A DNA stretch of 64,000 nt, from NCBI GenBank assembly GCA_900539625.1, contig UQCW01000008.1, forward strand, positions 1 through 64,000, in the 5' to 3' direction. Below the pieces are notes generated by a model. The model was not told the DNA's origin and did not search any database. It was given only the letters and a program-made list of their open reading frames with translations. A program made the translations under genes and the position numbers. Shown one piece after another: positions 52,801 to 61,475 of the stretch; the stretch's first letter is position 1; each line of letters opens with the position of its first letter. The stretch comes from an uncultured Prevotella sp. (GTDB lineage Bacteria > Bacteroidota > Bacteroidia > Bacteroidales > Bacteroidaceae).

Positions 52801-54223
52801 TGTGAAGAATGGCTATGCTTTCTTGACGCTCGACAACTTCCAGTTGAAGTACACCATTCTGAAGAACGGCCATGCTGTTGAAAACGGCACCCTTGACTTC
52901 CCGGCCATCGCTGCGGGCAAGTCCTCCGTGGTGAAACTGCCTTATACCTTCGAATCCGACGATGACGACGAAGTGCTGCTCTCCGTACAGGCTTGCCTGA
53001 AGGAAGCCACCCCGTGGGCGGAAGCAGGTTACGTTGTCGCCGACGCGCAATACACGCTCAAGACACGCGCCAAACTGGCCGCCGTTGACACGAAGAAGGG
53101 CGAGGCTCTCACCGTGACGAGCGGTGCTGGAACGCAGACCATCGAGAACAAGCACTTGAAGATGGTGTTCTCGGCCAACGGACAGTTGAAGAACTGGACG
53201 CTCGACGGCGTTGACCTCACCTCTTCGATGAGCGAAGGTCCTGAATATAGCGATTTCAGATGGGTGGAAAATGACGGTGCCGCCGAACCATATTATGGTG
53301 GAGGCTACGACAAGAGCAACGGCATCAGCAGCCGCACCCTCTCGGTCAGCAAGGCCGACGACGGCAGTCAGGTTGTGGTGACGGTCAACGGCACAGGAAC
53401 GAAGTGCAACTATGTCTTCCTCTATACCATCTACAACACCGGTGTGGTAGACTTTAAAGCCACTTACATGCCGCAATCGGGCGATTTGCGCCGCTTGGGC
53501 ATGGCCATGAAACTTCCTGCCAACCTCTCCGAGGTGAGCTACTATGGCCGTGGTCCTTGGGCCACTTATATTGACCGAAACAACGGAGCGTACATCGGCC
53601 GTTACACCACCACGGTCTCTGATATGTTTGAAGAATACAGCCATCCGCAGTCGTGTGGCAACCACATGGACCTCCGCGAACTCGTTGTGAAAGACCCTGA
53701 AACCGGCAACGGCGTCAAGGTGGAGACCGACGGACAGGTGGCCTTCTCCTTGTTGGAATACGACGACGAAACGCTCTACAACACGCGCCATCCTTGGGAG
53801 TTGAACGCGGGCAGCAAGCTCACCGCCCATTTCGACTATTTGCAGAAGGGCTTGGGCAACGGCAGCTGCGGACAGGGAACGGGCACGCTCTCTGAATACC
53901 AGATTCCTTCATCGGGCAGCTATTCCTATGTGCTCCGCTTCTCGGCCGTTGACAATACCACCGACGGCATCCATGCGGCCACCTCTGACGAACTCACTGC
54001 CTTGAAGGTGGCAAACGCTGGCAACGCTCTGACCGTGAGCGGACAGATACCTGCCGCCACCACCTTCACCGTTGTCAACCTCGGTGGCGTCACTTTGGTG
54101 AAAGACGCCGTGAAGCAAGCCGCTTCGCAGCATGTGCTTTCTCTCGGCAACTTGCCCTCTGGCACCTATCTGCTCGTCATCAACACGGGCAAGCAGCAGC
54201 GCGTCCACAAGTTCCGCAAGTAA
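49877..54223 (+). CDS. Secreted GH2 beta-galactosidase with ricin-like N-terminus and T9SS-like tail
   Basis: Protein of 1448 residues. Signal peptide (about 1-29). Residues 30-330 hold two ricin/RICIN-like lectin repeats (YHIVSNKTGLALTNSGS; QDWVVVPTPDGDGNSFAIVNP). Then the LacZ-type domains: sugar-binding (SVASYRRTFTLPENW), TIM barrel with acid/base E800 in FWSLGNESNSG and nucleophile E865 in FMCEYAHAMGN, GGCIWDWVDQ, and the small-chain domain (LKMVFSANGQLKNW to YYGRGPWATYIDR). The last 80 residues (NLPSGTYLLVINTGKQQRVHKFRK at the end) match a type IX secretion sorting domain. Likely a surface or secreted galactosidase for dietary or host glycans. Monocistronic with a strong terminator. Confidence 0.9.
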   Translation: MRLSFKSCRSKCLITLLACCLVSLTAVAGVPWKANVIYHIVSNKTGLALTNSGSTEKSAPITLAASSETDEGQDWVVVPTPDGDGNSFAIVNPHSGLSMDMGLTGGKKLIQWMYEAANENQKFYAQKIEGNDELFALVSSDASYAVTQSGTALTMNATAAGFSDDMQFRFVATEKPVPAGIVGYNYVIARQQSPNLVLSNRQSYDTDSRIFADQYEEGNWGQAWQISMAPKASAPSQVILFSMRGGLAIDAALGGKRVPLQWTASNKENQLVSIQPVNGLDDVYQLVYKQGSTKFYLSAQSSGTTTMTTSANDRNTYFTLTYVENPAMPPRNHWEDETFFEENKEKGHAYYIPYSTTAAMLADAAHYAKPWETPQSDRVMSLNGTWKLNYVSAPGSRPGEKAFWGDDADVSKWDDIEVPSCLEMKGYGQPLYINVNYPFQNNPPTIQMKSGLTNSVASYRRTFTLPENWKDQRVLLHFDGIYSAAFVWVNGKYVGYTQGSNNDAEFDLTSVVREGENNVSVQVIRWSDGSYLEGQDMWHMSGIHRDVYLMAVPKTYIRDHYITANLKPLSYNSGSMQVDFLVANPQGEKYSKTIKATLIAPDGQEVASQQTNVAATGTEEAQASLTFEGLSNLQLWSAETPTLYTVQVSLLDAESGVEEEAFSTKYGFRHVAIRSNKVYVNGKPVLFKGVNTQDTHPVYGRSIDVPTMLKDIEMMKQANVNTVRTSHYPRQAKMYAMFDYYGLYCMDEADVECHFNWENSGASGITFAPSWTAQYVDRTVRMVLRDRNFPSVIFWSLGNESNSGLNFHATYEATRALDPRIIHYEGATRAGDTATDLYSVMYPNISTAKNQANNNSKRQPYFMCEYAHAMGNAVGNLKEYWDIIESSTYGIGGCIWDWVDQSIYDAADIKSGKTTVNGFNKFRSGFDYPGPHQFNFVNNGIITADRAWTSKLTEVKKVYQYVKFNNYNARTKSLSVKNGYAFLTLDNFQLKYTILKNGHAVENGTLDFPAIAAGKSSVVKLPYTFESDDDDEVLLSVQACLKEATPWAEAGYVVADAQYTLKTRAKLAAVDTKKGEALTVTSGAGTQTIENKHLKMVFSANGQLKNWTLDGVDLTSSMSEGPEYSDFRWVENDGAAEPYYGGGYDKSNGISSRTLSVSKADDGSQVVVTVNGTGTKCNYVFLYTIYNTGVVDFKATYMPQSGDLRRLGMAMKLPANLSEVSYYGRGPWATYIDRNNGAYIGRYTTTVSDMFEEYSHPQSCGNHMDLRELVVKDPETGNGVKVETDGQVAFSLLEYDDETLYNTRHPWELNAGSKLTAHFDYLQKGLGNGSCGQGTGTLSEYQIPSSGSYSYVLRFSAVDNTTDGIHAATSDELTALKVANAGNALTVSGQIPAATTFTVVNLGGVTLVKDAVKQAASQHVLSLGNLPSGTYLLVINTGKQQRVHKFRK

Positions 54224-54383
54224 GCGAGGAAAGTCTGCGGAAGGAGAGGGGAGACCTGTGTGCAGACGATGTGTCGCCTCTTGTAAGTGTCTCATGATGT
54301 GCAGCACGCCATCCTTCCTCCTTCCGCCCCTTTTCCCCCTTCCTGGGGAAACCGCATTGGCTACATTGCAGCAATAATAACAT

Positions 54384-54437
54384 AGATGGTAAAACAAGCG
54401 CCACGTCATCTTGGCCCTTGTTTTACCATCTTTTTTT
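54384..54437 (+). terminator. Strong terminator after the beta-galactosidase
   Basis: AGATGGTAAAACAAG (54384-54398) and CTTGTTTTACCATCT (54417-54431) followed by seven Ts. Confidence 0.92.
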
Positions 54438-54577
54438 ATGCGCGAATTGTCAGGGCATAACGAAGAAAGGCAGGACGATGTCGAATCAGGTTGTTGCCAG
54501 CCTCCTTCTAATACCTAAAAATCAAAAAAATGTCCCACATTTGTCGGGGCTGATTTCACCAATCAAAGAAATCCTCT

Positions 54578-54585
54578 TAACTTTG
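54578..54585 (+). promoter_or_regulatory. -7 motif of the rsfS-ftsH-cdsA operon
   Basis: TAACTTTG, about 87 bp before rsfS. Confidence 0.55.
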
Positions 54586-54671
54586 CATACCAACTGCAAT
54601 AGGCCCTTGACGAAAGGGGTGTTGCGAGGGTGAAAAATAGAAACATTATCAAATATATCTATCAGAAAGTA

Positions 54672-55031
54672 ATGAACAATACGACAGATTTGGTCAAATC
54701 AATCATCGAAGGTATTCAGGAAAAAAAAGGTCGCGACATCGCAGTCGCCAATCTCACGAAAATAGTGACGGCTCCTTGTGATTATTTCGTTATCTGCACC
54801 TGCGGTTCTCCGCAGCAGGTGGATGCCGTCACCGATTCCGTTGAAGAATTTACGGGAAAACAATACGGCGAGCATCCAACGCTCATTGCCGGACGCCAAA
54901 ATGCCGTTTGGGTGGCAATGGACTATGGCACGGTGATGGTGCACATCTTTGTGCCAGAAACCCGCGAGCATTATGATTTGGAACATCTTTGGGAAGACGC
55001 GAAGCTCGAGCAGATTCCCAACATCGACTGA
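54672..55031 (+). CDS. rsfS: Ribosome silencing factor RsfS
   Basis: 119 residues from MNNTTDLVKSIIEGIQEKKG. RsfS/DUF143 core: IVTAPCDYFVICTCGSPQQVDAVTDSVEE, then WVAMDYGTVMVHIFVPETREHYDLEHLW. It binds uL14 on the 50S subunit and blocks subunit joining during starvation. The order rsfS-ftsH-cdsA is conserved in Bacteroidales. Confidence 0.93.
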   Translation: MNNTTDLVKSIIEGIQEKKGRDIAVANLTKIVTAPCDYFVICTCGSPQQVDAVTDSVEEFTGKQYGEHPTLIAGRQNAVWVAMDYGTVMVHIFVPETREHYDLEHLWEDAKLEQIPNID

Positions 55032-55202
55032 CACAGGGCCGCTGATTCCTGCCGCTCAGAAAGGCCCTTCGGCCGCTTTCTCCTGGGCAAACTCCTGAGT
55101 CTCCGCGCTTCGTGTGGGCAACGGGTAGCCAGCAGGCGCTCTCCCTGTGGATAAACAACGGGATGAACCGTTTTCAGGACATCCCTAACGCGTATAAATC
55201 AA

Positions 55203-57335
55203 ATGAACAATCAGAACAAGAAAAACAAAATGCCCCGCTTCAACCTCAATTGGCTCTACATTGCCATCATTGCTGGGTTGGTGTTTATGCTCTTCCAAGG
55301 CAAAGACAGTGTCGGCGGGGTGAATAAGGAGGTCAACCTCACGCAATTCCGTGCCTACATTCAGAATGGCTATGCCAAGAGCGTGGTCATCAACAAAACC
55401 GACGGAACGGCACGCCTCACGCTGAAAACGGATGCGGAAGTCATTCGCAAGGTGTTCAACCAAGGAATGGACCGCACGGGAAAGGCCCCGACCGTCTCGA
55501 CAGAAGGCCCAGCCAATATCGACAAGTTGGGCGATTTCGTCGACTCGTGCAATGTGCCCCTGAGCTATGAGGAGTCGAGCAATTTCTTCATGAGCCTTTT
55601 GAGCAGTTTCCTGCCCATCATCCTGCTCGTGTTCCTCTGGTTCTATTTCATGCGCCGCATGAGCGGTGGCAGTTCGGGCGGAGCAGGTGGCGGTGCTGGC
55701 ATTTTCGGTGTCGGCAAGAGCAAGGCCCGCCTCTTTGAAAAAGGCCAAGGCACCAACGTCACCTTCAAGGATGTGGCCGGACAGGAAGGTGCCAAACAGG
55801 AGGTGCAGGAAATCGTTGACTTCCTGAAAAACCCGAAGAAATATACCGAACTAGGCGGCAAGATTCCCAAGGGCGCATTGCTCGTGGGCCCTCCTGGAAC
55901 CGGTAAGACCCTCTTGGCCAAGGCCGTTGCCGGCGAGGCCGACGTGCCTTTCTTCTCTTTGGCCGGTAGCGACTTCGTGGAAATGTTTGTCGGCGTCGGT
56001 GCCAGCCGCGTGCGCGACCTCTTCCGCCAGGCCAAGGAAAAAGCGCCCTGCATCATCTTCATCGACGAAATTGATGCCATCGGACGCTCCAGAGGCAAGA
56101 ACCCCGCATTCGGCGGAAACGACGAGCGCGAAAACACCCTCAACCAGTTGCTCACAGAGATGGACGGCTTCGGCACCAACTCTGGCGTCATCATTCTGGC
56201 GGCGACCAACCGCGTTGAAATCCTCGACTCGGCCCTCTTGCGTGCTGGACGTTTCGATCGTCAAATCCATGTTGACCTTCCCGAATTGTCGGAGCGCGTC
56301 GCCATCTTCAATGTCCACTTGCGTCCGCTCAAGCTTGCAGACGACCTCGACGTGGACTTCCTGGCGCGTCAGACACCGGGATTCTCTGGCGCCGACATCG
56401 CCAACGTATGTAATGAAGCCGCTCTGATTGCTGCCCGTCGCAACCGTCAGGCCGTGTGCAAGCAAGATTTCCTCGATGCCGTTGACCGAATCATCGGCGG
56501 CCTTGAAAAGAAAACCAAGGTGATGACGCAGGGCGAAAAGCGTGCCATCTCCGTCCATGAGGCCGGCCATGCTTCTGTTTCATGGCTCTTGAAATATGCC
56601 AATCCTTTGGTGAAGGTGACGATTGTGCCCCGTGGCCAGTCGCTCGGTGCCGCTTGGTATCTGCCCGAGGAGCGTAGCATCACGACCAAGGAGCAGATGC
56701 TCGACGAAATCTGTGCAACTCTGGCCGGACGTGCCGCAGAGGAAGTGTTCCTCGGCCATGTCTCCAGCGGTGCGCTCAACGATTTGGAGCGCGTCACCAA
56801 GCGTGCTTACGGCATGGTGGCCTATTTGGGTATGAGCGATGAACTTTCCAACCTCTGCTATTACAACAATCAGGAATACAACTTCACCAAGCCCTATTCC
56901 GACAAGACGGCTGAGACCATCGACCAAGAGGTCAAGAATCTCATCTCGACGCAATACGAGCGTGCCAAGAAAATCTTGCAAGACAACGCTGAAAAGCATG
57001 GTCAGTTGGCTTCGCTTCTCATGGAGCGCGAAGTGATCTTCACGGAAGACGTTGAAAGAATCTTCGGCAAGCGTCCTTGGAAGAGCCGCGCCGATGAAAT
57101 CCAGGAAGAGGAAGAAAAAGCCATGGCCGAAAGCGCTGAAAAGGCCGCCAACGAGCAGGCAACGGTTTCGCCTTCCCCGTCAACGGTTTCGCCTGCTCCG
57201 TCAACGGTTTCTTCCACGCAGCCCGTAGCGGTTCAGTCAGAAGAAGCTGAGGCCCAGGCAGCGCAGGACGCGCAAGCAACGGAGGCGCAAGGCGATGCTT
57301 CATCGAAGGCTTCAGACGAGGCTCCGAAAGCTTGA
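55203..57335 (+). CDS. ftsH: ATP-dependent zinc metalloprotease FtsH
   Basis: Protein of 710 residues. Two N-terminal membrane segments (about 16-33 and 135-152) around a periplasmic domain, AAA domain with Walker A GPPGTGKT near 229 and IIFIDEIDAIGR, second region of homology LRAGRFDRQI, and the zinc site HEAGH near 451-455. C-terminal Ala/Glu/Ser-Pro low-complexity tail (repeated TVSPxPS) beyond the usual end. Degrades misassembled membrane proteins and short-lived regulators. Confidence 0.95.
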   Translation: MNNQNKKNKMPRFNLNWLYIAIIAGLVFMLFQGKDSVGGVNKEVNLTQFRAYIQNGYAKSVVINKTDGTARLTLKTDAEVIRKVFNQGMDRTGKAPTVSTEGPANIDKLGDFVDSCNVPLSYEESSNFFMSLLSSFLPIILLVFLWFYFMRRMSGGSSGGAGGGAGIFGVGKSKARLFEKGQGTNVTFKDVAGQEGAKQEVQEIVDFLKNPKKYTELGGKIPKGALLVGPPGTGKTLLAKAVAGEADVPFFSLAGSDFVEMFVGVGASRVRDLFRQAKEKAPCIIFIDEIDAIGRSRGKNPAFGGNDERENTLNQLLTEMDGFGTNSGVIILAATNRVEILDSALLRAGRFDRQIHVDLPELSERVAIFNVHLRPLKLADDLDVDFLARQTPGFSGADIANVCNEAALIAARRNRQAVCKQDFLDAVDRIIGGLEKKTKVMTQGEKRAISVHEAGHASVSWLLKYANPLVKVTIVPRGQSLGAAWYLPEERSITTKEQMLDEICATLAGRAAEEVFLGHVSSGALNDLERVTKRAYGMVAYLGMSDELSNLCYYNNQEYNFTKPYSDKTAETIDQEVKNLISTQYERAKKILQDNAEKHGQLASLLMEREVIFTEDVERIFGKRPWKSRADEIQEEEEKAMAESAEKAANEQATVSPSPSTVSPAPSTVSSTQPVAVQSEEAEAQAAQDAQATEAQGDASSKASDEAPKA

Positions 57336-57394
57336 ACGAAATCTATGCGTGATTTTAAAAGTGGTAATTTAGAACACGGCTAAAAGATAAGAAT

Positions 57395-58267
57395 ATGAAA
57401 AATTTAGTGTTACGAACCATAACAGGCGTACTCTTTGTTGCTCTGACAGTGTTTTGTCTCGTCCACAGTTTGGTCAGCTGCATCGTTTTCTCTTTGATTG
57501 TTGCAGTGTTGGCCAATTGGGAGTTTAGCTACAATTACGACCGACATGGCTATCTCAGCACGATGCGTTTCGCCAATCCTGTGGGCGCCTTCATCCTCTT
57601 TCTCGTCATTCTGATGTCGCAAAGCCTTCTGGCTCCCGGCATGAACTTGACCTTTGCTTTCATTCCATACATCTTCCTTCTCGTGGCGATGATGGTGAAA
57701 GTCATCATGACGTACGATGAAGATTCGGAGTCAGATTCCATCGTTGATCTCTCCGTTTCCGTTTTCTCCCACATCTACACGGCAGGCCCCTTTGCCTTGC
57801 TTTGCATCTTGGGAATGACAGGAGCGGAATGTGGCGAGGGATATTCCTACGTGTTGCCCCTCTCAGTCTTCATTTTCTTGTGGACGAACGACACTGGTGC
57901 CTATTGCACAGGCAGTTTGCTCCACAACTATTTCCCAAAGAAGATGTCGCCAAGGGTTTCTCCCAACAAGACCTGGGTGGGCACCATCGGCGGCGGCGTG
58001 CTCTGTCTCGTTGCAGCCTGCATCCTGTGGCATTTCTTCGCCACATACAGTCTGCCCGTTTGGTTGGGCTTTGCCGTGGTGGTCAGCTTTTTCGGCACCT
58101 TAGGCGATTTGTTTGAGAGCACCCTTAAGCGTTGTCTCAATATCAAAGACAGCGGAAAGATATTGCCCGGACACGGCGGCATTCTCGACCGCTTCGATTC
58201 CGCCATGATGGCCGTGCCTGCCACGTATGTTTATTTCATGGTGGTGGACATTGTCAACTCATTGTAA
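57395..58267 (+). CDS. cdsA: Phosphatidate cytidylyltransferase
   Basis: Protein of 290 residues with about eight membrane segments and the CTP-transferase signature FESTLKRCLNIKDSG followed by LPGHGGILDRFDS. Makes CDP-diacylglycerol for phospholipid synthesis. Third gene of the rsfS-ftsH-cdsA operon, 59 bp after ftsH. Confidence 0.94.
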   Translation: MKNLVLRTITGVLFVALTVFCLVHSLVSCIVFSLIVAVLANWEFSYNYDRHGYLSTMRFANPVGAFILFLVILMSQSLLAPGMNLTFAFIPYIFLLVAMMVKVIMTYDEDSESDSIVDLSVSVFSHIYTAGPFALLCILGMTGAECGEGYSYVLPLSVFIFLWTNDTGAYCTGSLLHNYFPKKMSPRVSPNKTWVGTIGGGVLCLVAACILWHFFATYSLPVWLGFAVVVSFFGTLGDLFESTLKRCLNIKDSGKILPGHGGILDRFDSAMMAVPATYVYFMVVDIVNSL

Positions 58268-58309
58268 GACGAAAAGATTTTTGACCAATTGCTTATAGTC
58301 AAAATTTTG

Positions 58310-58369
58310 CAAGCAGATTCTAAATATGCGGCGTAACCTTCCCGATGTTATTTGGAATCTGCTTGTGTT
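58310..58369 (+). terminator. Terminator of the ftsH-cdsA operon
   Basis: CAAGCAGATTC (58310-58320) and GAATCTGCTTG (58355-58365), followed by TGTTTT. A second, separate hairpin AGTAATGGT/ACCATTACT lies at 58373-58413. Confidence 0.7.
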
Positions 58370-58460
58370 TTAAGTAATGGTGTAAGAAAAAGTTGAGCTA
58401 TTTTACCATTACTGAGACTCACCATACATTCCGCCCTCCTACTAATCAAAAAAACGCGTT

Positions 58461-59690
58461 ATGATAAGTACTTTCAAATTTAAAAAACAGTGGACAGAAC
58501 GCACCACGCGTACTACGCGGCGCGTTATCCTTGGTGTTGTGGTTGCCGTTGTTGGCATCTGCGCCTATTTCGGTTTTTTCCGTCCGGGGTTAAACGATTT
58601 TGAAATCGTTGACCAGCTCGGAGGCAATCTCTTTCCTTCGGCCATCCTCTCTGTGGCAACAACCGATGCCGAAATCATCAAACCGATGGATTCCACGTAT
58701 GTTGGCAATCCCAAGTCGCTCTTCGCCGTCAAGATACGGAGCGGACGCCCCAACTCCTTGGTGCGCATTGAGTTGCAAGAGACACCTTTCTACGCCCGTT
58801 CCGTCTCCACATTCGTGCTGCCAGAGGGTAAGACGGAATATGTGGTCTATCCCGATGTGCTCTGGCGCTACGACGCTTTGAGGAGCAACACGCAGGCCGA
58901 ACCAGTCAGCGTGGTGGCCAATGTCGAGATGAACGGCAAAGATTATGGACAGCGTATGCGCACGTTTTCCATGCGCAGCATCAACGAATGTCTTTTGGGC
59001 TATAACCAGCAGAAAGCCGATGGCTCAACCAACTTTGTCAGTACGCGTCTCTTCTTCGCTGCCTATGTCAACGAAGAGAATCCGCTGATCGACCAAGTGT
59101 TGCGCGAGGCATTGAGCACGCGCATCGTGCGCCGTTTCTTGGGCTATCAGTCGAAGGCCAAGGATGCCGTCGACAAGCAAGTGTATGCCTTGTGGAATGT
59201 GTTGCAGAAGCGGGGCTTCAAATATAGTTCTGTGTCCTATTCCAGTCTCTCGAGCAACGTGGTCTATGCCCAGCGTGTCCGCACGTTTGAAGATGCCCTC
59301 AATACGTCGCAAATCAACTGCGTGGATGGTTCCGTGCTCTTCGCTTCGCTCCTGCGTGCCATCAACATCACGCCCGTTCTCATCCAGATTCCCCGCCACA
59401 TGTTTGTTGGTTATTACACCGATGCCTCGAAGAAGCATCTTGAGGTGCTTGAAACCACGATGATTGGCGATGTGGACCTCGACGACTACTTCCCAGAGGA
59501 ACGTCTTGACTCCACCATGCAGGGACGCTCCCAAGGCGAGATGTCGCGCCTCACGTTTGAGAAGTCGAAGGAATATGCCGCCAAGGAGTATGCCAAATAT
59601 GAAAAGCAGATTCATTCCAACAAGCCGAGCTTCATGTTCGTGGAAATTTCCAAGGGCGTGCGCCGCAGTGTGCAGTCCATCGGAAAGTGA
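58461..59690 (+). CDS. Membrane-anchored transglutaminase-like protein
   Basis: Protein of 409 residues. One N-terminal membrane anchor (about 22-43, VILGVVVAVVGICAYFGFF), a beta domain, then a transglutaminase-like fold with candidate catalytic Cys in SQINCVDGSVLFASLLRAINI and His in IPRHMFVGYYTD, and an acidic residue in LEVLETTMIGD. Probably a cell-envelope protease or amidase-like enzyme; substrate unknown. Confidence 0.7.
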   Translation: MISTFKFKKQWTERTTRTTRRVILGVVVAVVGICAYFGFFRPGLNDFEIVDQLGGNLFPSAILSVATTDAEIIKPMDSTYVGNPKSLFAVKIRSGRPNSLVRIELQETPFYARSVSTFVLPEGKTEYVVYPDVLWRYDALRSNTQAEPVSVVANVEMNGKDYGQRMRTFSMRSINECLLGYNQQKADGSTNFVSTRLFFAAYVNEENPLIDQVLREALSTRIVRRFLGYQSKAKDAVDKQVYALWNVLQKRGFKYSSVSYSSLSSNVVYAQRVRTFEDALNTSQINCVDGSVLFASLLRAINITPVLIQIPRHMFVGYYTDASKKHLEVLETTMIGDVDLDDYFPEERLDSTMQGRSQGEMSRLTFEKSKEYAAKEYAKYEKQIHSNKPSFMFVEISKGVRRSVQSIGK

Positions 59691-59800
59691 AATGTGAATC
59701 ATCGCACAGATTACCAAAACGTTGCAACATCTGGCGGTGGCTTGCGGAATATCTTCAGAAAAGGTACACTGTCACGCCAAACCTAATTCTTTGTCTGCTG

Positions 59801-59890
59801 CTCGCGGCCGCGAGTAGCATTACCTTCGGCCGCGAGTTGCGCTACCTTCGGCCGCGGGTAGAGCTACTTTCGGCCGAGGGTAGATTACTT
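59801..59890. repeat. 22-bp tandem repeat, four units, GC-palindromic
   Basis: CGGCCG begins at 59805, 59827, 59849 and 59871 (22-bp period), with consensus TTCGGCCGCGAGTAGMGCTAC. Each unit holds the palindrome CGGCCG. Confidence 0.85.
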
Positions 59891-60050
59891 CTAAGGCATC
59901 TCGGGAAAAGATTGAAGGGGGATGGATTTTTATGTTGGGAGGCCGTCTGTTTTTTCGCGGTCGCGGAAGAGGTGACAAAGAATTAGACCTCGCGGGTTAG
60001 GTGTTCAAAATTCTGAAAAATCAAGATTGGTAGAGAGGCGACAACTGCCC

Positions 60051-60278
60051 CTGTAAGGTAGGGTGTTCAAAATTTTCATAACTTTTATGTCCAAATTATC
60101 CCAAAAATAGATATCTAACTAACAGTAAATCAACAAACTGCAATTTTAAAATCGTGCAGGATTTCCATTCCGATACATTATGCATATAATTGTTGCAGAA
60201 TATCAGTGAGTTATAGCGTTTATTTGGTCAAAAATCGTGCGGGATTTTTTCTGGATTTTGAACACCCTACCTGTAAGG
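60051..60278. repeat. Inverted repeat pair near the REP-like region
   Basis: CTGTAAGGTAGGGTGTTCAA begins near 60052 and its inverse ends near 60277. Between them AAATCGTGC(A/G)GGATTT occurs twice (about 60150 and 60232) as a direct repeat. Confidence 0.65.
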
Positions 60279-60730
60279 GGCTCATATTTAGGGTAGGGGC
60301 TTGCCCCTACCTCTTGGGGCCGATTAATGAACCTTGCCCCTGTAAGGGGCTCATATCTCGAATCTTATTGCGGGGCAAGCCCCGCCAACGATATGCGCCC
60401 CTTACAGGGGTAGAAGCGAGAGTCGATGAGCACTGGCGGTAGATAGGGGCGAGCCCCTATCCTGGAATATGAGCCCCTTTCAGGGGCAGCGACGCAACTT
60501 TCGCCGCGAGCGCCCTGAAAGGGCAGCCAGTTCTTAGCCCAGGGCAACGCCCTGGGTATCAATGCATAAACGCCCACGCCCTGTAAGGGCAAAAGTATGG
60601 GCAAATGGTTGACTTTTACTTTTGCCCTTACAGGGCGTAGGGAATGGGGACATGGCACCCAGGGCGTTGCCCTGGGCTACGGACTTGCTGGGCTTTCAGC
60701 CCGTGCAGGGCCGCAGACAGGGCTTTTCCT
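60270..60730. repeat. Array of REP-like palindromes
   Basis: Some 450 bp made of short palindromes: GCCCCTGTAAGGGGC (several, both orientations), GGGGCTTGCCCC / GGGGCAAGCCCC, GCCCTGTAAGGGC, GCCCTGAAAGGGC, and CCCAGGGC-(AA/GTT)-GCCCTGGG twice. Such elements are dispersed intergenic repeats. No gene is supported here. Confidence 0.85.
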
Positions 60731-60802
60731 GCACAATCTCCACCTCACAAAATATTTCAATTTTGAACCCCCTACCTCGCGGGTGGAGTGGTATATAAAA
60801 TT

Positions 60803-60846
60803 GGAGCCAGTCATGTTCGCAACATGGCTGGCTCCATAATTTTTAT
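60803..60846. terminator. Bidirectional terminator
   Basis: GGAGCCAG-T-CATGTT / AACATG-G-CTGGCTCC hairpin followed by ATAATTTTT on plus and AATTTTAT on minus. Ends the operon coming from the right. Confidence 0.85.
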
Positions 60847-60923
60847 GTTCGTCTTGTTGAAGATCAAAGTGTGGTTCCTCAAGGCGTGTACGGAACCCCA
60901 TTTCAGCACAAACCTTCTGCACA

Positions 60924-61475
60924 TCAATGCGTTGCCGTTGAATCGGCATGAGCTTGCTTCTTCTCGTGTGCAACCTTCTCTTCCTTGTGCTTGTTCTCTG
61001 CTGTGTGGGAAGAGACTGGGTGCATGGTGGTCGTGTCGGCAGGAAGAGCGTGGAGCGAATCATTGTTGAGACCCTCCTCCGAAGCCTCCTGGAGCGTGTC
61101 GACAGGCGTCGTTTCCTTGGCGGGCGGCAGCGGCATCAGTTCCTCGTCAATCAGTTCGCCTTCATCTTCAGCTTCCTCTATCGGTTCCGCCAGTGGCGCC
61201 TGCTCTGCGGGCATTGTCTCTTCCGGAATGTGGAAAATGTTGTGAGCCCCGACGGCGATCACGCCGAGCAGACCGATGGCCACCAGGAAGTTACACCATT
61301 TGTCTTGCAGCGTAGAGGGTTTTCCCGTCGGCCTGTTGTTGGCCTCCGTCTCTTCCTTCTCCGTGTTGTTGCGCGGCGTTTCGCTTGCCTTTTCGGCATT
61401 TGGCACTGCGTTTTCTTGGCTGTCAAGCGCCTTGTTGTCTTCGGCGTCGTTCAGCGGTTTGTTTTCGTCATTCAT
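60924..61475 (-). CDS. Acidic single-pass membrane protein, unknown
   Basis: 183 residues from the ATG at 61475. Hydrophilic acidic N-terminus, one membrane segment (WCNFLVAIGLLGVIAVGAHNIF, about 60-81), then an acidic/Pro/His-rich extracytoplasmic tail. It overlaps the S4-domain gene upstream by 8 bp. Not recognised. Confidence 0.65.
   Translation of the reverse strand: MNDENKPLNDAEDNKALDSQENAVPNAEKASETPRNNTEKEETEANNRPTGKPSTLQDKWCNFLVAIGLLGVIAVGAHNIFHIPEETMPAEQAPLAEPIEEAEDEGELIDEELMPLPPAKETTPVDTLQEASEEGLNNDSLHALPADTTTMHPVSSHTAENKHKEEKVAHEKKQAHADSTATH

Noticed and set aside
51932..53830. 632-codon open frame on the minus strand
   Set aside because: Lies wholly antisense to the beta-galactosidase gene; composition follows the third-position GC of the real gene and no domain is recognisable.
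59801..59890. Possible small CRISPR array
   Set aside because: 22-bp units are directly tandem without unique spacers, and no cas genes are present.
60597..60839. Short open frames across the palindrome array
   Set aside because: Repeats read through by chance in several frames; no start signal or similarity.
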